A DNA stretch of 64,000 bases, from contig CAVTKZ010000003.1 of assembly GCA_963735455.1 (NCBI GenBank), forward strand, positions 248,001 to 312,000, in the 5' to 3' direction. Shown in pieces: positions 43,037-52,729 of this stretch. The DNA comes from Palsa-1033 sp963735455. Its GTDB lineage: Bacteria > Chloroflexota > Limnocylindria > Limnocylindrales > CSP1-4. Each line of letters begins with the position of its first letter. The first letter of the stretch is position 1. Made by a program: the position numbers and the translations under genes. The notes below the pieces were generated by a model. The model made no database searches and was not told where the DNA came from. It worked only from the letters and a program-made list of their open reading frames with translations.

Positions 43037-44515
43037 CTAGTCCAGGTCGATGAAGATGTTCTTGGTCTCGGTGTACATGTCGATCGCGCCCATGCCCAGC
43101 TCGCGGCCGATGCCCGACATCTTGTAGCCGCCGAACGGGGCTTCGGTGTGGACCGAGCTGTTCGAGTTCACGCTCAGGACGCCGGCCTGGACCGCGCGGG
43201 CCGTGCGCAGGGCCTTGCCGATGTCACGGCTCCAGATCGAGCCCGACAGGCCGTACGGCGTGGCGTTGGCCAGCCGGACCGCCTCTTCCTCGGAATCGAA
43301 CGGGATGATCGAGACGACCGGCCCGAAGATCTCCTCGCGGGCGATCCGCATCTCGTTGGTCACGCCGTCGAAGACCGTCGGCATCAGGAAGGCGCCGCCG
43401 GCCAGGGCCGGGTCGGCCGGGGCATCGCCGCCGCATACCAGCGTGGCGCCCTCGTCCTGGCCGATCGTGACGTACTCGGCGACCCGATCGCGCTGCCGGA
43501 AGCTGACCAGCGAGCCCATCTCGGTCGCCGCATCCTCGGGATCGCCGACCTTGACCTTGCGCGTCGCGGCGACGAACGCCTCGACCACCTGGTCGTGGGC
43601 CGAGCGCTCGACGAAGATCCGGCTCCGGGCGCAGCAGTCCTGGCCGCTGTTGTCGAAGACCGCGTAGGGCGATTCGCGGGCGAACTTGTCCAGGTCCGCG
43701 TCGGCGAACACGATGTTGGGGCTCTTGCCGCCCAGCTCCAGGCTGATCTTCTTCACGTTGCCGGCGGCCAGGCGCATGATCTCCTGGCCGGTCGTGGTCT
43801 CCCCGGTGAACGCCACCTTGCCGATCCCGGGATGGGCGGCGATGCTCGCGCCGGCGGTGCCCCCGGGCCCGGTGACCACGTTCAGGACTCCCGGCGGGAA
43901 GCCCGCCTCGAGGGCCAGCTCGGCCAGGCGCAGCGCGCTCAGCGGGGTGTAGCTGGCCGGCTTGAGGACGCAGGTATTGCCGGCGGCCAGGGCCGGGCCC
44001 AGCTTCCAGGCGGCCATCAGCAGGGGGAAGTTCCAGGGCACGATCAGGCCGACCACGCCGATCGGCTCACGCAGGGTGATATCGAGCCCGGGCTTGCTGA
44101 CCGGGATCGTCTGGCCGAAGACCTTGTTGGCCGCCCCCGCGTAGTACTCGAAGACGAGGCTGACCCCCAGCGTCTCGCCCCGGGCGCCGCTGATCGGCTT
44201 GCCGCCGTTGCGCGACTCGAGCCGGGCCAGGTCCTCGAGGTTGGCCTTGACCAGGCTCGACAGCTTGGCCAGCGTCCGGCCGCGCTTGCTGGCCGACCAG
44301 CTCGACCAGCCCTTCGGATCGTCGAACGCCGCCCGGGCGGCGTCCACGGCCCGGTTCACGTCCTCCCGGCCACCCAGCGGCGCCGTCGCGATGACCAGGC
44401 CCGTGGCCGGGTTGATCACCTCGAAGGTCTGGCCGTCGGCGGCGTCGACGGACGCGCCCCCGATCATCATCCGGGCGGCAACGGGCGTCGCGAGCGTCGC
44501 GGGCTGGTCGGTCAT
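43037..44515 (-). CDS. NAD(P)-dependent aldehyde dehydrogenase
   Basis: Oxidises an aldehyde to the acid, 492 aa. ATG 44515 (MTDQPATLATP). Landmarks: GVVGLIVPWNFPLLMAAWKL, KPASYTPLSALRLAE, FTGETTTGQEIMRLAAG, general-base Glu in LELGGKSPNIVF, catalytic Cys in DNSGQDCCARSR, and EEIFGPVVSIIPFDSEEEAV. Belongs to the betaine/gamma-aminobutyraldehyde/phenylacetaldehyde group. With the permease and GS-like ligase upstream it most likely oxidises an amine-derived aldehyde; phenylacetaldehyde is an alternative given the paa genes. Last gene of the minus-strand run. Confidence 0.88.
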   Translation of the reverse strand: MTDQPATLATPVAARMMIGGASVDAADGQTFEVINPATGLVIATAPLGGREDVNRAVDAARAAFDDPKGWSSWSASKRGRTLAKLSSLVKANLEDLARLESRNGGKPISGARGETLGVSLVFEYYAGAANKVFGQTIPVSKPGLDITLREPIGVVGLIVPWNFPLLMAAWKLGPALAAGNTCVLKPASYTPLSALRLAELALEAGFPPGVLNVVTGPGGTAGASIAAHPGIGKVAFTGETTTGQEIMRLAAGNVKKISLELGGKSPNIVFADADLDKFARESPYAVFDNSGQDCCARSRIFVERSAHDQVVEAFVAATRKVKVGDPEDAATEMGSLVSFRQRDRVAEYVTIGQDEGATLVCGGDAPADPALAGGAFLMPTVFDGVTNEMRIAREEIFGPVVSIIPFDSEEEAVRLANATPYGLSGSIWSRDIGKALRTARAVQAGVLSVNSNSSVHTEAPFGGYKMSGIGRELGMGAIDMYTETKNIFIDLD

Positions 44516-44590
44516 GTCGGGGAAACCTCGCCTCGAGTGGGAGCCCGCGCGGTGGGGCCTGTCAGGACGTCGATCATACGTCGGGACGCC

Positions 44591-44627
44591 GGCCGCCCTA
44601 ACCCGCGGAACAGGCCGCCCTAACCCG
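44591..44627. repeat. 15-bp direct duplication carrying the CoxG stop codon
   Basis: GGCCGCCCTAACCCG occurs at 44591-44605 and again at 44613-44627, 22 bases apart. On the minus strand both copies contain TAG, the second being the stop codon of the CoxG-like gene. A recent tandem duplication. Confidence 0.6.
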
Positions 44628-45078
44628 GGGAGCCGGCCCCGGCCTCGCGCTCGATGTTGCGGACCAGCCGGTCGAGCTGGGCCTGGAGCCCTTCGCGGAC
44701 TTGCTTGCGGAACGAGCTGAGCATGCCCTCGAGCTCGAGCGTGCCCTTGTAGTCGACCTTGGCGCCGGTCGGGAGCGGGCTGATCTCGATCGGGACGGAT
44801 AGACGCAAGGAGCCGCCCAGGCCGCGGGGCACCCCGTCGAGGTCGAGCCGGAGGTGGTGCGGCTGGTCGAGGTCGTGATACGTGACATGGAGGTCGACCC
44901 GGACGGTCATGAACATCTGCTTGATCGCGACCACGATCTTCAGGCCGCCACTGCCGTCGGACTCGATCGACTCGCAGTCGGGCAGCGCCCGCCCGAGAGC
45001 AGCCGGATCCTGGATCACGGCCCAGGTCGCCTGGGGCGACGTCCCGATCTGGACGCTGCCCGAGAATTCGTCGATCAA
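44620..45078 (-). CDS. CoxG-like SRPBCC protein
   Basis: 152-residue START/SRPBCC-fold protein of the CoxG (carbon monoxide dehydrogenase subunit G) family: LIDEFSGSVQIGTSPQATWA at the start, DPAALGRALPDCESIESDG and FRKQVREGLQAQLDRLVRNI at the end. TTG 45078 overlaps the ppgK stop (TTGA). In CO dehydrogenase clusters CoxG binds the membrane and recruits the enzyme; here no coxLMS genes are near, so a general lipid- or ligand-binding role is more likely. Confidence 0.75.
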   Translation of the reverse strand: MIDEFSGSVQIGTSPQATWAVIQDPAALGRALPDCESIESDGSGGLKIVVAIKQMFMTVRVDLHVTYHDLDQPHHLRLDLDGVPRGLGGSLRLSVPIEISPLPTGAKVDYKGTLELEGMLSSFRKQVREGLQAQLDRLVRNIEREAGAGSPG

Positions 45079-45975
45079 CCTGCCTCCGCGGCCGGGACCG
45101 GCGGCACGACCTTGAGCGGCGCCGGCGGCGGATCGAGGTGGCCTTGCTCGGCCACGTCGTGCTCCTCGCGGACCATCTCGATCTCGCGCTCCAGGCCGAC
45201 CATCGCCGCGCCGACGATCCCCGCCTCGTTGCGCAGCTGGGCGGCCACGATCGGGACCGGGGTCTTGAGGAAAGGCACGAAGCGGTCCGCCTTCTTGCTG
45301 ATCCCGCCACCCAGGATGATCAGGCTCGGGCTGAACAGGACGTCGATCGCCCGGAGGTGGTCGTCCAGGTCCTCGGCCCACGCCCGCCAGCTCTGGCCTC
45401 GGCGAACCCTGGCGTTGGCTGACGAGCGGCGCTCGGCGTCCTTGCCGCCGACCTCCATGTGGCCGAGCTCGGTGTTGGGGACCAACCGGCCGTCCACGAA
45501 GATGCCCGAGCCGACACCGGTGCCCAGGGTCAGCACGATCACCACCCCTCGCTTGCCATGCCCGGCCCCGAAGCGCATCTCGGCGACGCCCGCCGCGTCG
45601 GCGTCGTTGACGACCCAGGTCCGGCGCTTGAAGGCCCGCGAGAAGGCCGCCTGGGCGTCGAAGCCGACCCACTCCGGATCGACGTTCGCGGCGGTCTTGG
45701 TCACCCCGTTGATGACCGGCGCCGGGAATCCGACGCCGATCGCCTGGATCGTCGGCGCTGGCAGGCCGGCCGCGGCCGCCGCGGAGTTGCCCGGCCCGGA
45801 TCAGCCGGGCGACGACTCGGCCGGCGGACGCCACGACGACGGCCGGCTTGGACGGCATCGGCGTAAGCACCCGGATCCGCTCGCCGACCAGCTCGCCGGT
45901 CTTGACGTCGACGACGGCGGCCTTGATCCCGGTCCCGCCGACGTCGATGCCGATCGCCAGCTCGGGTTCGTGCAT
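45075..45975 (-). CDS. ppgK: Polyphosphate glucokinase (ROK family), one frame slip
   Basis: Phosphorylates glucose with polyphosphate or ATP, about 299 aa. AIGIDVGGTGIKAAVVDVKT opens the ATP/polyP site. The frame breaks near 45790 (VVARLI), and the body continues with VTKTAANVDPEWVGFDAQAA, VVNDADAAGVAEMRFGAGHG and LTLGTGVGSGIFVDGRLVPN. ELGHMEV with RSSANARVRRGQSWRAWAED is the PPGK-specific section, ending LFSPSLIILGGGISKKADRF. Start ATG 45975. It is sandwiched in an amine-catabolism-like run, with no sugar genes nearby. Confidence 0.85.
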
Positions 45976-45991
45976 CACGTACCTTCGTGCA

Positions 45992-46759
45992 TCAGAAGTA
46001 GTTCACGCTGATCCCGCCGTCAACGACCAGCTGGGCGCCGTTCGTCCAGCGTGATTTATCGGAGGCGAGGTACATCGCCATGTACACGATCTCCTCGGGC
46101 TTGCCGAAGCGACCAGTCGGGTTGCGGGCGAGGCGGAGCTGCTTGGCGGCCTCGTCCTTGACCAGCCAGTCCATCAGCAGGGGCGTCTCGACCGGCCCCG
46201 GGCAGATCGCGTTGGTCCGGATCCCCTTCGGCCCGAACTGGACGGCCAGGCTCCGGGTGAGGGCCAGCAGGGCGCCCTTCGACGCCGTGTAGGCGTCCTG
46301 GGGGACGCTGCAGCCGACCAGCGCCACGAAGCTGGCGATGTTGATGATCGAGCCCGAGCCGCCGGCTTCCATCGCCGGGATCGCGTACTTGCAGCCCAGG
46401 AACACGCCTCGAACGTTCACAGCCATGACCTTGTCCCACGTCTCGACATCGGTGTCGATGACCGAATGGTCCGCCTCGGGCATGATCCCTGCATTGTTGT
46501 ACAGGACGTCGAGCCGGCCGTAGGTGGCCACGGCGTGGTCGACCATCGCCTTGGCATCCGCCTCCCGGCTGACATCGACCTTGACGAACGTGGCCTGTCC
46601 GCCGGCCTTCCGGACGAGCTCGACGGTCTCCGAGCCGGCCGCCTCGCTGAACTCGGCGACGACGATCCGGGCGCCTTCGGCGGCGAACAGCTGGGCCGCC
46701 ACCCGGCCCATGCCGCCCCCGCCGCCGGTGATGATCGCCACCTTGTCTGTGAGTCGCAC
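45992..46759 (-). CDS. Short-chain dehydrogenase/reductase
   Basis: NAD(P)-dependent Rossmann oxidoreductase of the classical SDR type, 255 aa. Cofactor motif VAIITGGGGGMGRVAAQLFA, NNAGIMPEADHS, catalytic Ser in NIASFVALVGCSVP and YTASKGALLALTRSLA (Tyr-x3-Lys), CPGPVETPLLMDWL. GTG 46759 with AAGGAGG 7 nt upstream. Substrate unknown. It lies between the GS-like gene and ppgK. Confidence 0.85.
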   Translation of the reverse strand: MRLTDKVAIITGGGGGMGRVAAQLFAAEGARIVVAEFSEAAGSETVELVRKAGGQATFVKVDVSREADAKAMVDHAVATYGRLDVLYNNAGIMPEADHSVIDTDVETWDKVMAVNVRGVFLGCKYAIPAMEAGGSGSIINIASFVALVGCSVPQDAYTASKGALLALTRSLAVQFGPKGIRTNAICPGPVETPLLMDWLVKDEAAKQLRLARNPTGRFGKPEEIVYMAMYLASDKSRWTNGAQLVVDGGISVNYF

Positions 46760-46816
46760 GAACGGACCTCCTTGAGAACCTGGTCGGGATCGCCTGCTCC
46801 TGGTCGGCTGCGCCGG

Positions 46817-48214
46817 CTAGCTCCGCTCGAGGTAGCGCTCGCGCTCCCAGTTGTGGACGACCGAGTCGTAGACCTGCTGCTCGTAGCGGGCGGCGTTGAG
46901 GTAGTGGTCGATGACGTCCTGGCCGAAGATCTCGGGCGCCGCCGCGCTCTTCTCGAGCTCCGAGATCGCCTCGTACAGGGCCCGCGGCATCCGCTCGCAG
47001 CCGGTCGCGATGTAGCCGTTGCCCTTGAATTCCGGCTCGAGCTTGAGCTCGTGCTCGATCCCGTACAGGCCGGCGCCGATCGCCGCGGCATAGGTCAGGT
47101 AGGCGTTCATGTCGCCGCCCGGGAAGCGATCCTCGACGTGCAGGTTGCTGTCGTGGCCGACGACCCGGAAGCCGGTCGTCCGGTTGTCGCGGCCCCAGAC
47201 CACGTTGACCGGCGCCCAGGACAGCGACGCGTAGCGCTTGTAGGAGTTGATGTTCGGGGCGATGAAGATGGCCAGCTCGCGGGACAGCTTCATCATCCCG
47301 GCCACGAACTGGCTGAAGGTCTTGGACATCCCGTAGGGCAGGCCGGCCGCCGGGTCGTGGGTCAGCGAGCGATCGCCGGACTTGTCCCACAGGCTCATGT
47401 GGAGATGGCCCGACGAGCCGGTCCAGCTGGCGTCGGGCTTGGCCATGAACGTGATCCCCCAGCCGTTGAGGTAGGCGATCTCCTTGGCACCGTGCTTGAA
47501 GATCACGCTCCGGTCGGCCGATTCGAGGACGTGGTCGTAGCGGATGTTGACCTCGTGCTGGCCGGGCGCCGCCTCGCCCTTGCTGAACTCGATCGGCACC
47601 CGGGCCGCGGTCATCTGGTTGCGCAGGAGGCGATGGAGCGGCTCGGCCTTGGTCGCCTGGAGGAGGTGGTAGTCCTCGTTGTAGTAGCCGAATCGCTCGG
47701 GGATCGCCCAGCCCCGCCGGTTGGACTCCTCCCACGACTCCTTCAGGACGTAGTACTCGAACTCGGAGCCGGCCTTGACGGCGAAGCCCAGGGCGGCGGC
47801 CCGGGCCACCTGGCGCTTGAGGATCGTCCGGGGGGCGACCGGGATCTCGTCGCCGGTCTCCTCGTCGGTCGCGTCGCTCAGGACCAGGGCCGTCTTCTCG
47901 AGCCAGGGCAGGACCCGCAGGGTGTCCCAGACCGGCCGGGCGATCCAGTCGCCGTAGCCGGTCTCCCAGTTCATCAGGGCAAACCCGTCGGGCGTGTTCA
48001 TCTCCATGTCGGTGCCCAGCAGGTAGGTGCAGAAATGGGCGCCGTGGTCGATCACCCCGGCCAGGAAGGCCTCGGCCTGGACCCGCTTGCCCATCAGCCG
48101 GCCCTGCATGTCGGTGATCGCCACGACCAGGGTGTCGATCCGGCCGTCGCCGACCATCGCCTCGAGCTCGAGGAGGCGGGGATGCTTGGCGTGGCCGTGG
48201 TCTTCCTTGCTCAT
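46817..48214 (-). CDS. Glutamine-synthetase-like gamma-glutamyl ligase (GlnA3/GlnA4/GlnT type)
   Basis: Type I-like GS fold, 465 aa, ATG 48214 after AGGAGAACC. Recognisable GS sections: GRLMGKRVQAEAFLAGVIDH, the metal site AGSEFEYYVL, APGQHEVNIRYDHVLESADR, and the ATP/glutamate region TFMAKPDASWTGSSGHLHMS with DRFPGGDMNAYLTYAAAIGA. Sequence style and the adjacent amine permease and aldehyde dehydrogenase point to gamma-glutamylation of an amine (ethanolamine, polyamine or similar) rather than ammonia assimilation. True glutamine synthetase motifs such as the adenylylation Tyr loop were not seen. Cytoplasmic oligomer expected. Confidence 0.8.
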   Translation of the reverse strand: MSKEDHGHAKHPRLLELEAMVGDGRIDTLVVAITDMQGRLMGKRVQAEAFLAGVIDHGAHFCTYLLGTDMEMNTPDGFALMNWETGYGDWIARPVWDTLRVLPWLEKTALVLSDATDEETGDEIPVAPRTILKRQVARAAALGFAVKAGSEFEYYVLKESWEESNRRGWAIPERFGYYNEDYHLLQATKAEPLHRLLRNQMTAARVPIEFSKGEAAPGQHEVNIRYDHVLESADRSVIFKHGAKEIAYLNGWGITFMAKPDASWTGSSGHLHMSLWDKSGDRSLTHDPAAGLPYGMSKTFSQFVAGMMKLSRELAIFIAPNINSYKRYASLSWAPVNVVWGRDNRTTGFRVVGHDSNLHVEDRFPGGDMNAYLTYAAAIGAGLYGIEHELKLEPEFKGNGYIATGCERMPRALYEAISELEKSAAAPEIFGQDVIDHYLNAARYEQQVYDSVVHNWERERYLERS

Positions 48215-48341
48215 GCCGGTTCTCCTAGCCCAAGTCGAGATCGCCGCGACCGGCGAGCGAATGGAGGGTCGGCCGGCGAGACCCGGCCGACCCTCACGGC
48301 TGCACGCTGTCCGACCGCTCGGAGCGGCCGGCTGGGTCAGC

Positions 48342-50033
48342 TCACGCTGGATGAGGGGCGACCACCTCCTCGGCGGCATGCTCGAACTCGCGCTCGAGGT
48401 CCGTCAGCTCTGCCTCGCCGCCCTGGATCTGCGGACCCTTGAAGCGCGAGCGAGCCCACCCGAAGTAGTAGATCAGGAGCAGGACGACGGTAGCGAACAT
48501 GAACGGGAACGAGATGTTGCCCGAGGTCGGGAAGCTGAACAGGATCATCAGGACGACGACCCAGAACAGCGCCACGTAGGCAATCGGCTTCGACCAGCGA
48601 CCGAGGCTCCAGACCCGGAAGGCCAGCCAGTCCTTGGTCGTCGCCCCCAGGAAGATGCAGATCCCGTACGCGGCGTACAGGAAGATCGTGCTGATCGCCG
48701 TGATGATGATGATCGCCGTGCCAGTCCCGACGACGAAGGCCGCAACCGAGAACAACCAGGCGACGACGACGATCGCGATCAACGCGTTATTCGGGGTCCG
48801 GTAGCGATGCGACACCTTCTTGAGCCAACCGGACCCAGGGACGCCATCGTCCCGGCTGAATGCGAAGAGCATTCGACCGGCGGCCGCGACCGAGGACAGG
48901 CCGCAGTAGAACATCGCGATCGCGATGCCCGCCGCCAGGATATCGCCCAGGCCGACGCCGGCAAAGCCGTTGAGGTTGTACTCGAGGATCGATATGACGG
49001 CGTAGCCGCCGCCGAAGTAGTACTGGCTGTAGAGATTGGGGTCGCCCTTGCTCAGGTCGGGCGGGAACAGGGCCGCGAGGCTGGGAAGGTGGGTCGTCAG
49101 CGCGACCAGGAAGATGTAGCCGGCGACGGCCGATACGGCCACGGACAGGAAGACGCCCCAGGCACTCGACATCCGGGCTCCGACGGTTTCCTCGGCCACG
49201 TGGGCCGAAGCGTCGTAGCCGGTGTACGTCCAGTTGGCCTGGAGGAGCGAGAACAGGAACGCGAAGAACAGCGGATAGGTGCTGGCCGCTCCGTAGAAGA
49301 AATGGGCGACTCCAAGGTTGTTGTCCCAGCTGCCGCCCTGGTCGAGCGGCTGGATCTGGAAGAGGCTCAGCCCCGACTGATCCGGTTTGCCGGCGAGGAA
49401 GATCAGCACGGCAACCGCGATCACGATCACGATGTGCCACCAGACGCTGACCTGGTTCAGGATCGCAACGATGTTGACTCCAAAGACGTTCATCGCCAGC
49501 TGGATCAGCATGATCACGCCCATCGTCACCAGCGCCCCGGTCAGGATGTTGGTGCTGCCGATGGCCAGGATGACCGTCGTGTTCGTGTACGCGATGCCAA
49601 TCTTGTCCAGGAGCGGCGTGATGACGGTCACATTCAGGAAGTTGGCCGCCGCCCAGTCGATTCCGGCCACGATCGCGAACTGGCCGATCAGGTTGAACCA
49701 GGCGGTCCACCAGCCCCACGCCTTGTTCTTCATCTTGCTCGCCCAGTAGTACAGGCCGCCCGCGGTCGGGTAGGCAGAGGCAAGCTCGGACATCGAGGCC
49801 GCAATTGCCAGGACGAAGATCGTCACCAGCGGCCAGCCGATCATGACCGCAGCCGTGCCGGCCCAGGCCAGTCCGTAGTCGTACAGGATGACCGCGCCGG
49901 TCAGGATCGAGATGATCGAGAAGCTGATCGCGAAGTTGCTGAATCCGCCCATCGTGCGGAGCAGCTCCTGGGCATAGCCCAGGCCATGCAGATCCTTGAT
50001 GTCCTGTTGAACCTGTTGTTCCCGCGTAGCCAC
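48342..50033 (-). CDS. APC-family amino acid/amine permease
   Basis: 563-residue membrane transporter with about 12 helices. The amino acid/choline/GABA type opening is SNFAISFSIISILTGAVILY, with substrate-site features ASMSELASAYPTAGGLYYWA, the NWTYTGYDASAHVAEETVGA region typical of GABA/amine permeases, and SRDDGVPGSGWLKKVSHRYR before the last helices. GTG 50033 after AATAGGAGGAAAC. It probably feeds the gamma-glutamyl ligase encoded 127 nt downstream. Ends with a charged ~35-residue cytoplasmic tail. Confidence 0.88.
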   Translation of the reverse strand: MATREQQVQQDIKDLHGLGYAQELLRTMGGFSNFAISFSIISILTGAVILYDYGLAWAGTAAVMIGWPLVTIFVLAIAASMSELASAYPTAGGLYYWASKMKNKAWGWWTAWFNLIGQFAIVAGIDWAAANFLNVTVITPLLDKIGIAYTNTTVILAIGSTNILTGALVTMGVIMLIQLAMNVFGVNIVAILNQVSVWWHIVIVIAVAVLIFLAGKPDQSGLSLFQIQPLDQGGSWDNNLGVAHFFYGAASTYPLFFAFLFSLLQANWTYTGYDASAHVAEETVGARMSSAWGVFLSVAVSAVAGYIFLVALTTHLPSLAALFPPDLSKGDPNLYSQYYFGGGYAVISILEYNLNGFAGVGLGDILAAGIAIAMFYCGLSSVAAAGRMLFAFSRDDGVPGSGWLKKVSHRYRTPNNALIAIVVVAWLFSVAAFVVGTGTAIIIITAISTIFLYAAYGICIFLGATTKDWLAFRVWSLGRWSKPIAYVALFWVVVLMILFSFPTSGNISFPFMFATVVLLLIYYFGWARSRFKGPQIQGGEAELTDLEREFEHAAEEVVAPHPA

Positions 50034-50385
50034 CGTTTCCTCCTATTCGAACCTTCCGCGCCGGCCCGCACATTGGGTTGCGGGTCGCCGATCCCTCAAT
50101 CGGACGCGGGTTGGGTGGAGACTGCGACCGCCTGGGTCGCTGATGACACCAGAAGCAGCAAGCGTCGTCTCCTTGCAGCTCCGCTTCGCGTCGGGACACG
50201 TGCCTGCACTCGCTGGCCTCCTTTCGGCCGCGACTCGCGCGTCGTCGGTCGCGGACCGTGCCGCGCGGCTGTCAGCTGATTCTCCGGATCAGCGCACCGG
50301 CCGCGCGGGTTCGGCCCGATCCGCCGGACTATACGCGTGCGCAACCTCGGCGAAAAGGGGATACCTGCAGCCCGCAGGACGCGAT
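50034..50385. other. Gene-free gap upstream of the permease
   Basis: About 350 nt with mixed codon bias and no frame I could support. It must hold the promoter of the minus-strand permease operon and the 3' end of the LolA-like gene's transcript. No clear -10/-35 pair or long palindrome seen. Confidence 0.4.
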
Positions 50386-51172
50386 CTAGTAGATCAGGGT
50401 CGCGCCGCTCGGGAAGCTGAACATGAAGGCCGCCGGGCTGAGGGCGGCGTCGGTCAGCAGGCTGGTCACCGTCGCGTCGCGGGTCAGCTCGCCGGCGATC
50501 GTCTCGACCAGGCGCAGGATCAGGCCGGTCTCCCGATCGAACGAGACCTGCAGGTGATGGTCGGGCCGGTCGGCGGCGATCCCGATCGAGCGGGGATGGT
50601 CGCATTCGACGAGGATGGCCTCGCGGCCGTTCGACGTCGATGGTGCCCGAGACCCACGACCGCCCGGTGCCCAGCACGTTCTGGCAGAGGCCGGCCGGGT
50701 GGACGAACGTCATCTGGCAGCGAGCTCGGCGGGCAGGGCGGTCAGCGGCCGATAGACCGTGGCGCTGCCCGGGAAGTCGGGATCGTCGAGGCCGCGCGAC
50801 CCGCCGGCGGATCGGGCGCTGGGTGCCCTTGCGATGCTCGGCCGACCAGGTCCGGACCGTCTCGCCATCGGAGATCCACAGCTCGTGGTTGGCGGTGATC
50901 CCCAGGCTGGGATCGGTGGTCACCACCCGCGCCTCGCCCGGGTGGCGGATCGTCGTCTCGATCACCAGCAGGCGCTCGCCGTGGGTCGTCGCGGTCCGGT
51001 CCTCGATCCGCAGCCGGAGCGTCTCGAAGCGGAGCTCGGCGTCGCGGACGAAGGTGAACAGCTCGGCCAGGCTGGGCGTGCCCTCGGGCAGGCTGACCAG
51101 CTCCGGCCGGCGGCGACCCGACGCGCTGGCCGGCAATGAGCTCGACGCACGCGCCCAGGGGGAAGTCGACAT
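50386..51172 (-). CDS. LolA-like (outer-membrane lipoprotein carrier fold) protein, several frame slips
   Basis: Pieces in three frames form one protein of about 260 aa. From ATG 51172, LAELFTFVRDAELRFETLRL, VIETTIRHPGEARVVTTDPS and ELWISDGETVRTWSAEHRKG come first. After a slip near 50810 comes DDPDFPGSATVYRPLTALP. After further slips near 50720 and 50640 come FVHPAGLCQNVLGTGRSW, ILVECDHPRSIGIAADRPDH and SPAAFMFSFPSGATLIY at the stop (50386-50388). The alternating strands around a DGxxxRTW motif recall LolA/LppX-fold or MucB/RseB-like proteins. No signal peptide visible. Heavily broken, by read errors or decay. Confidence 0.5.
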
Positions 51173-51191
51173 CGCCGCGTATCGTAGCGCG

Positions 51192-52631
51192 TCAGCCCCC
51201 GGCCGGACCGCCTTCGCTCCCCGGCCGGGTCATTCGATCCGGGTCGAGCAGGACGTCAAGGTCGGCCGCCGGAATGCCCCGCTCGAGGGCCAGCTCGCGG
51301 ATCGTCCGGCCGCTGGCCAGGGCCTCCTTGGCCAGCTTCGCGGCCGCGTCGTAGCCGATCAGCGGGGCCAGGGCCGTGGCCAGCATCAGGCCCTGCTCGA
51401 CGAGCTGCGGCCCGCGCTCGGTGGCCGCCAGGCCGTCGATCGCGCGGATCGCGAAGTTCGCGGCGACGGCGGCCAGGAGCTCGATCGATTCGAGCAGCGC
51501 CGCGGCCGCGACCGGCATCATCACGTTGAGCTCGAGCAGGCTGCCGGTCTGGCTGAAGCCGATCGTCGCGTCGTTGCCGACGACCCGGGCGACGACCATC
51601 GTCAGGCTCTCGACGATGACCGGGTTCACCTTGCCGGGCATGATGCTCGAGCCTGGCTGGGTCTCGGGCAGGGCCAGCTCGGCGATCCCCGCCCGGGGGC
51701 CCATGCCCATCAGCCGGATGTCCGAGGCGATCTTCCACAGGCTCAGGGCAATTGCCTTCAAGCGCGCCATGGGCCGCGATCACCGTGTCGAGGGTGGCCT
51801 GGGCGTGGAAGTGGCTGTCGGTCTCGCGAACGGGCAGGCCGGTCAGGGTCGCCAGGCGGGCGCAGGTGAGGGCCGCCGCCCCCGCCGGCATGTTGATGCC
51901 GGTCCCGACGGCGGTCCCGCCGAGGGGCACGCTGAGCAGCTCGTCGAGCGCCACCCGGGCCCGCCGGATCGAGGCCGCCAGCTGGCCGGCATAGCCGGCG
52001 AACTCCTGGCCGAGGCGGATCGGCGTGGCATCCTGGAGATGGGTCCGGCCGGTCTTGACGACCGCGTCGAATTCGACGGCCTTGGCCGCCAGGCTGCGCT
52101 CGAGCAGCTCGAGCGCCGGCAGGAGGCTCCCTGACGATCTCGATCGCCGCGGCCAGCTGCATCGCCGTCGGGATCGCGTCGTTCGACGACTGGGCGGCGT
52201 TGACCTGGTCGTTGGGGTGGACCGGCTGGCCGAGCCGCAGGCTGGCAAGGCGGGCGATCACCTCGTTCGCGTTCATGTTCGTCGAGGTGCCCGAGCCGGT
52301 CTGGTAGATGTCGATCGGGAAGGCCGCGTCGTGCCGGCCGTCGGCCACCTCGTCGGCCGCCGCGATGATCGCCGCGGCAACGTCCGCCTCGAGCAGGCCC
52401 AGCTCGGCATTCGTCTCGGCCGCCGGCCCGCTTGACCAGGGCCAGGGCATGGATGAACGCGGCCGGCATCGGCCGGCCCGAGATCGGGAAGTTGAGGACC
52501 GCTCGCTGGGTCGACGCGCCGTACAGGGCCCCGGCCGGAACGGCCATCTCGCCCATCGAATCGCGCTCGATCCGGGTGCCCTCGGGGGCGGCGTCCGGTG
52601 GCGGCTCCTGGGCTCGACGCGCGTCCGTCAT
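51192..52631 (-). CDS. fumC: Fumarate hydratase class II, three frame slips
   Basis: TCA-cycle fumarase, about 478 aa when joined. ATG 52631; MGEMAVPAGALYGASTQRAV is followed, after a slip near 52430, by DIYQTGSGTSTNMNANEVIA and DQVNAAQSSNDAIPTAMQLA. After one near 52133 come VVKTGRTHLQDATPIRLGQE and LGGTAVGTGINMPAGAAAL. After one near 51768 come the signature GSSIMPGKVNPVIVESLTM and the C-terminal domain (GRTIRELALERGIPAADLD). All catalytic blocks are intact and only the frame is broken, which for a core enzyme argues for base-calling errors. Divergent from the flavin reductase gene. Confidence 0.88.
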
Positions 52632-52716
52632 GCGTCGATGGTAGCCGCCCCGGGTTCGCCCCGGCCGCGTCCGCCGGGCGCCGGGGCGGTCGCGGGGTTC
52701 GGACGGGCAACTCTCG

Positions 52717-52722
52717 TAGACT
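52717..52722 (+). promoter_or_regulatory. -10 box TAGACT, leaderless flavin reductase
   Basis: TAGACT ends seven bases before the ATG at 52730; no ribosome site. Confidence 0.45.
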
Positions 52723-52729
52723 CCCGGTG

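Noticed and set aside
48027..50279. 750-codon plus-strand frame and a 713-codon one at 32892-35033
   Set aside because: Antisense shadows of the permease/ligase and ECF genes; the opposite strand encodes clear families.
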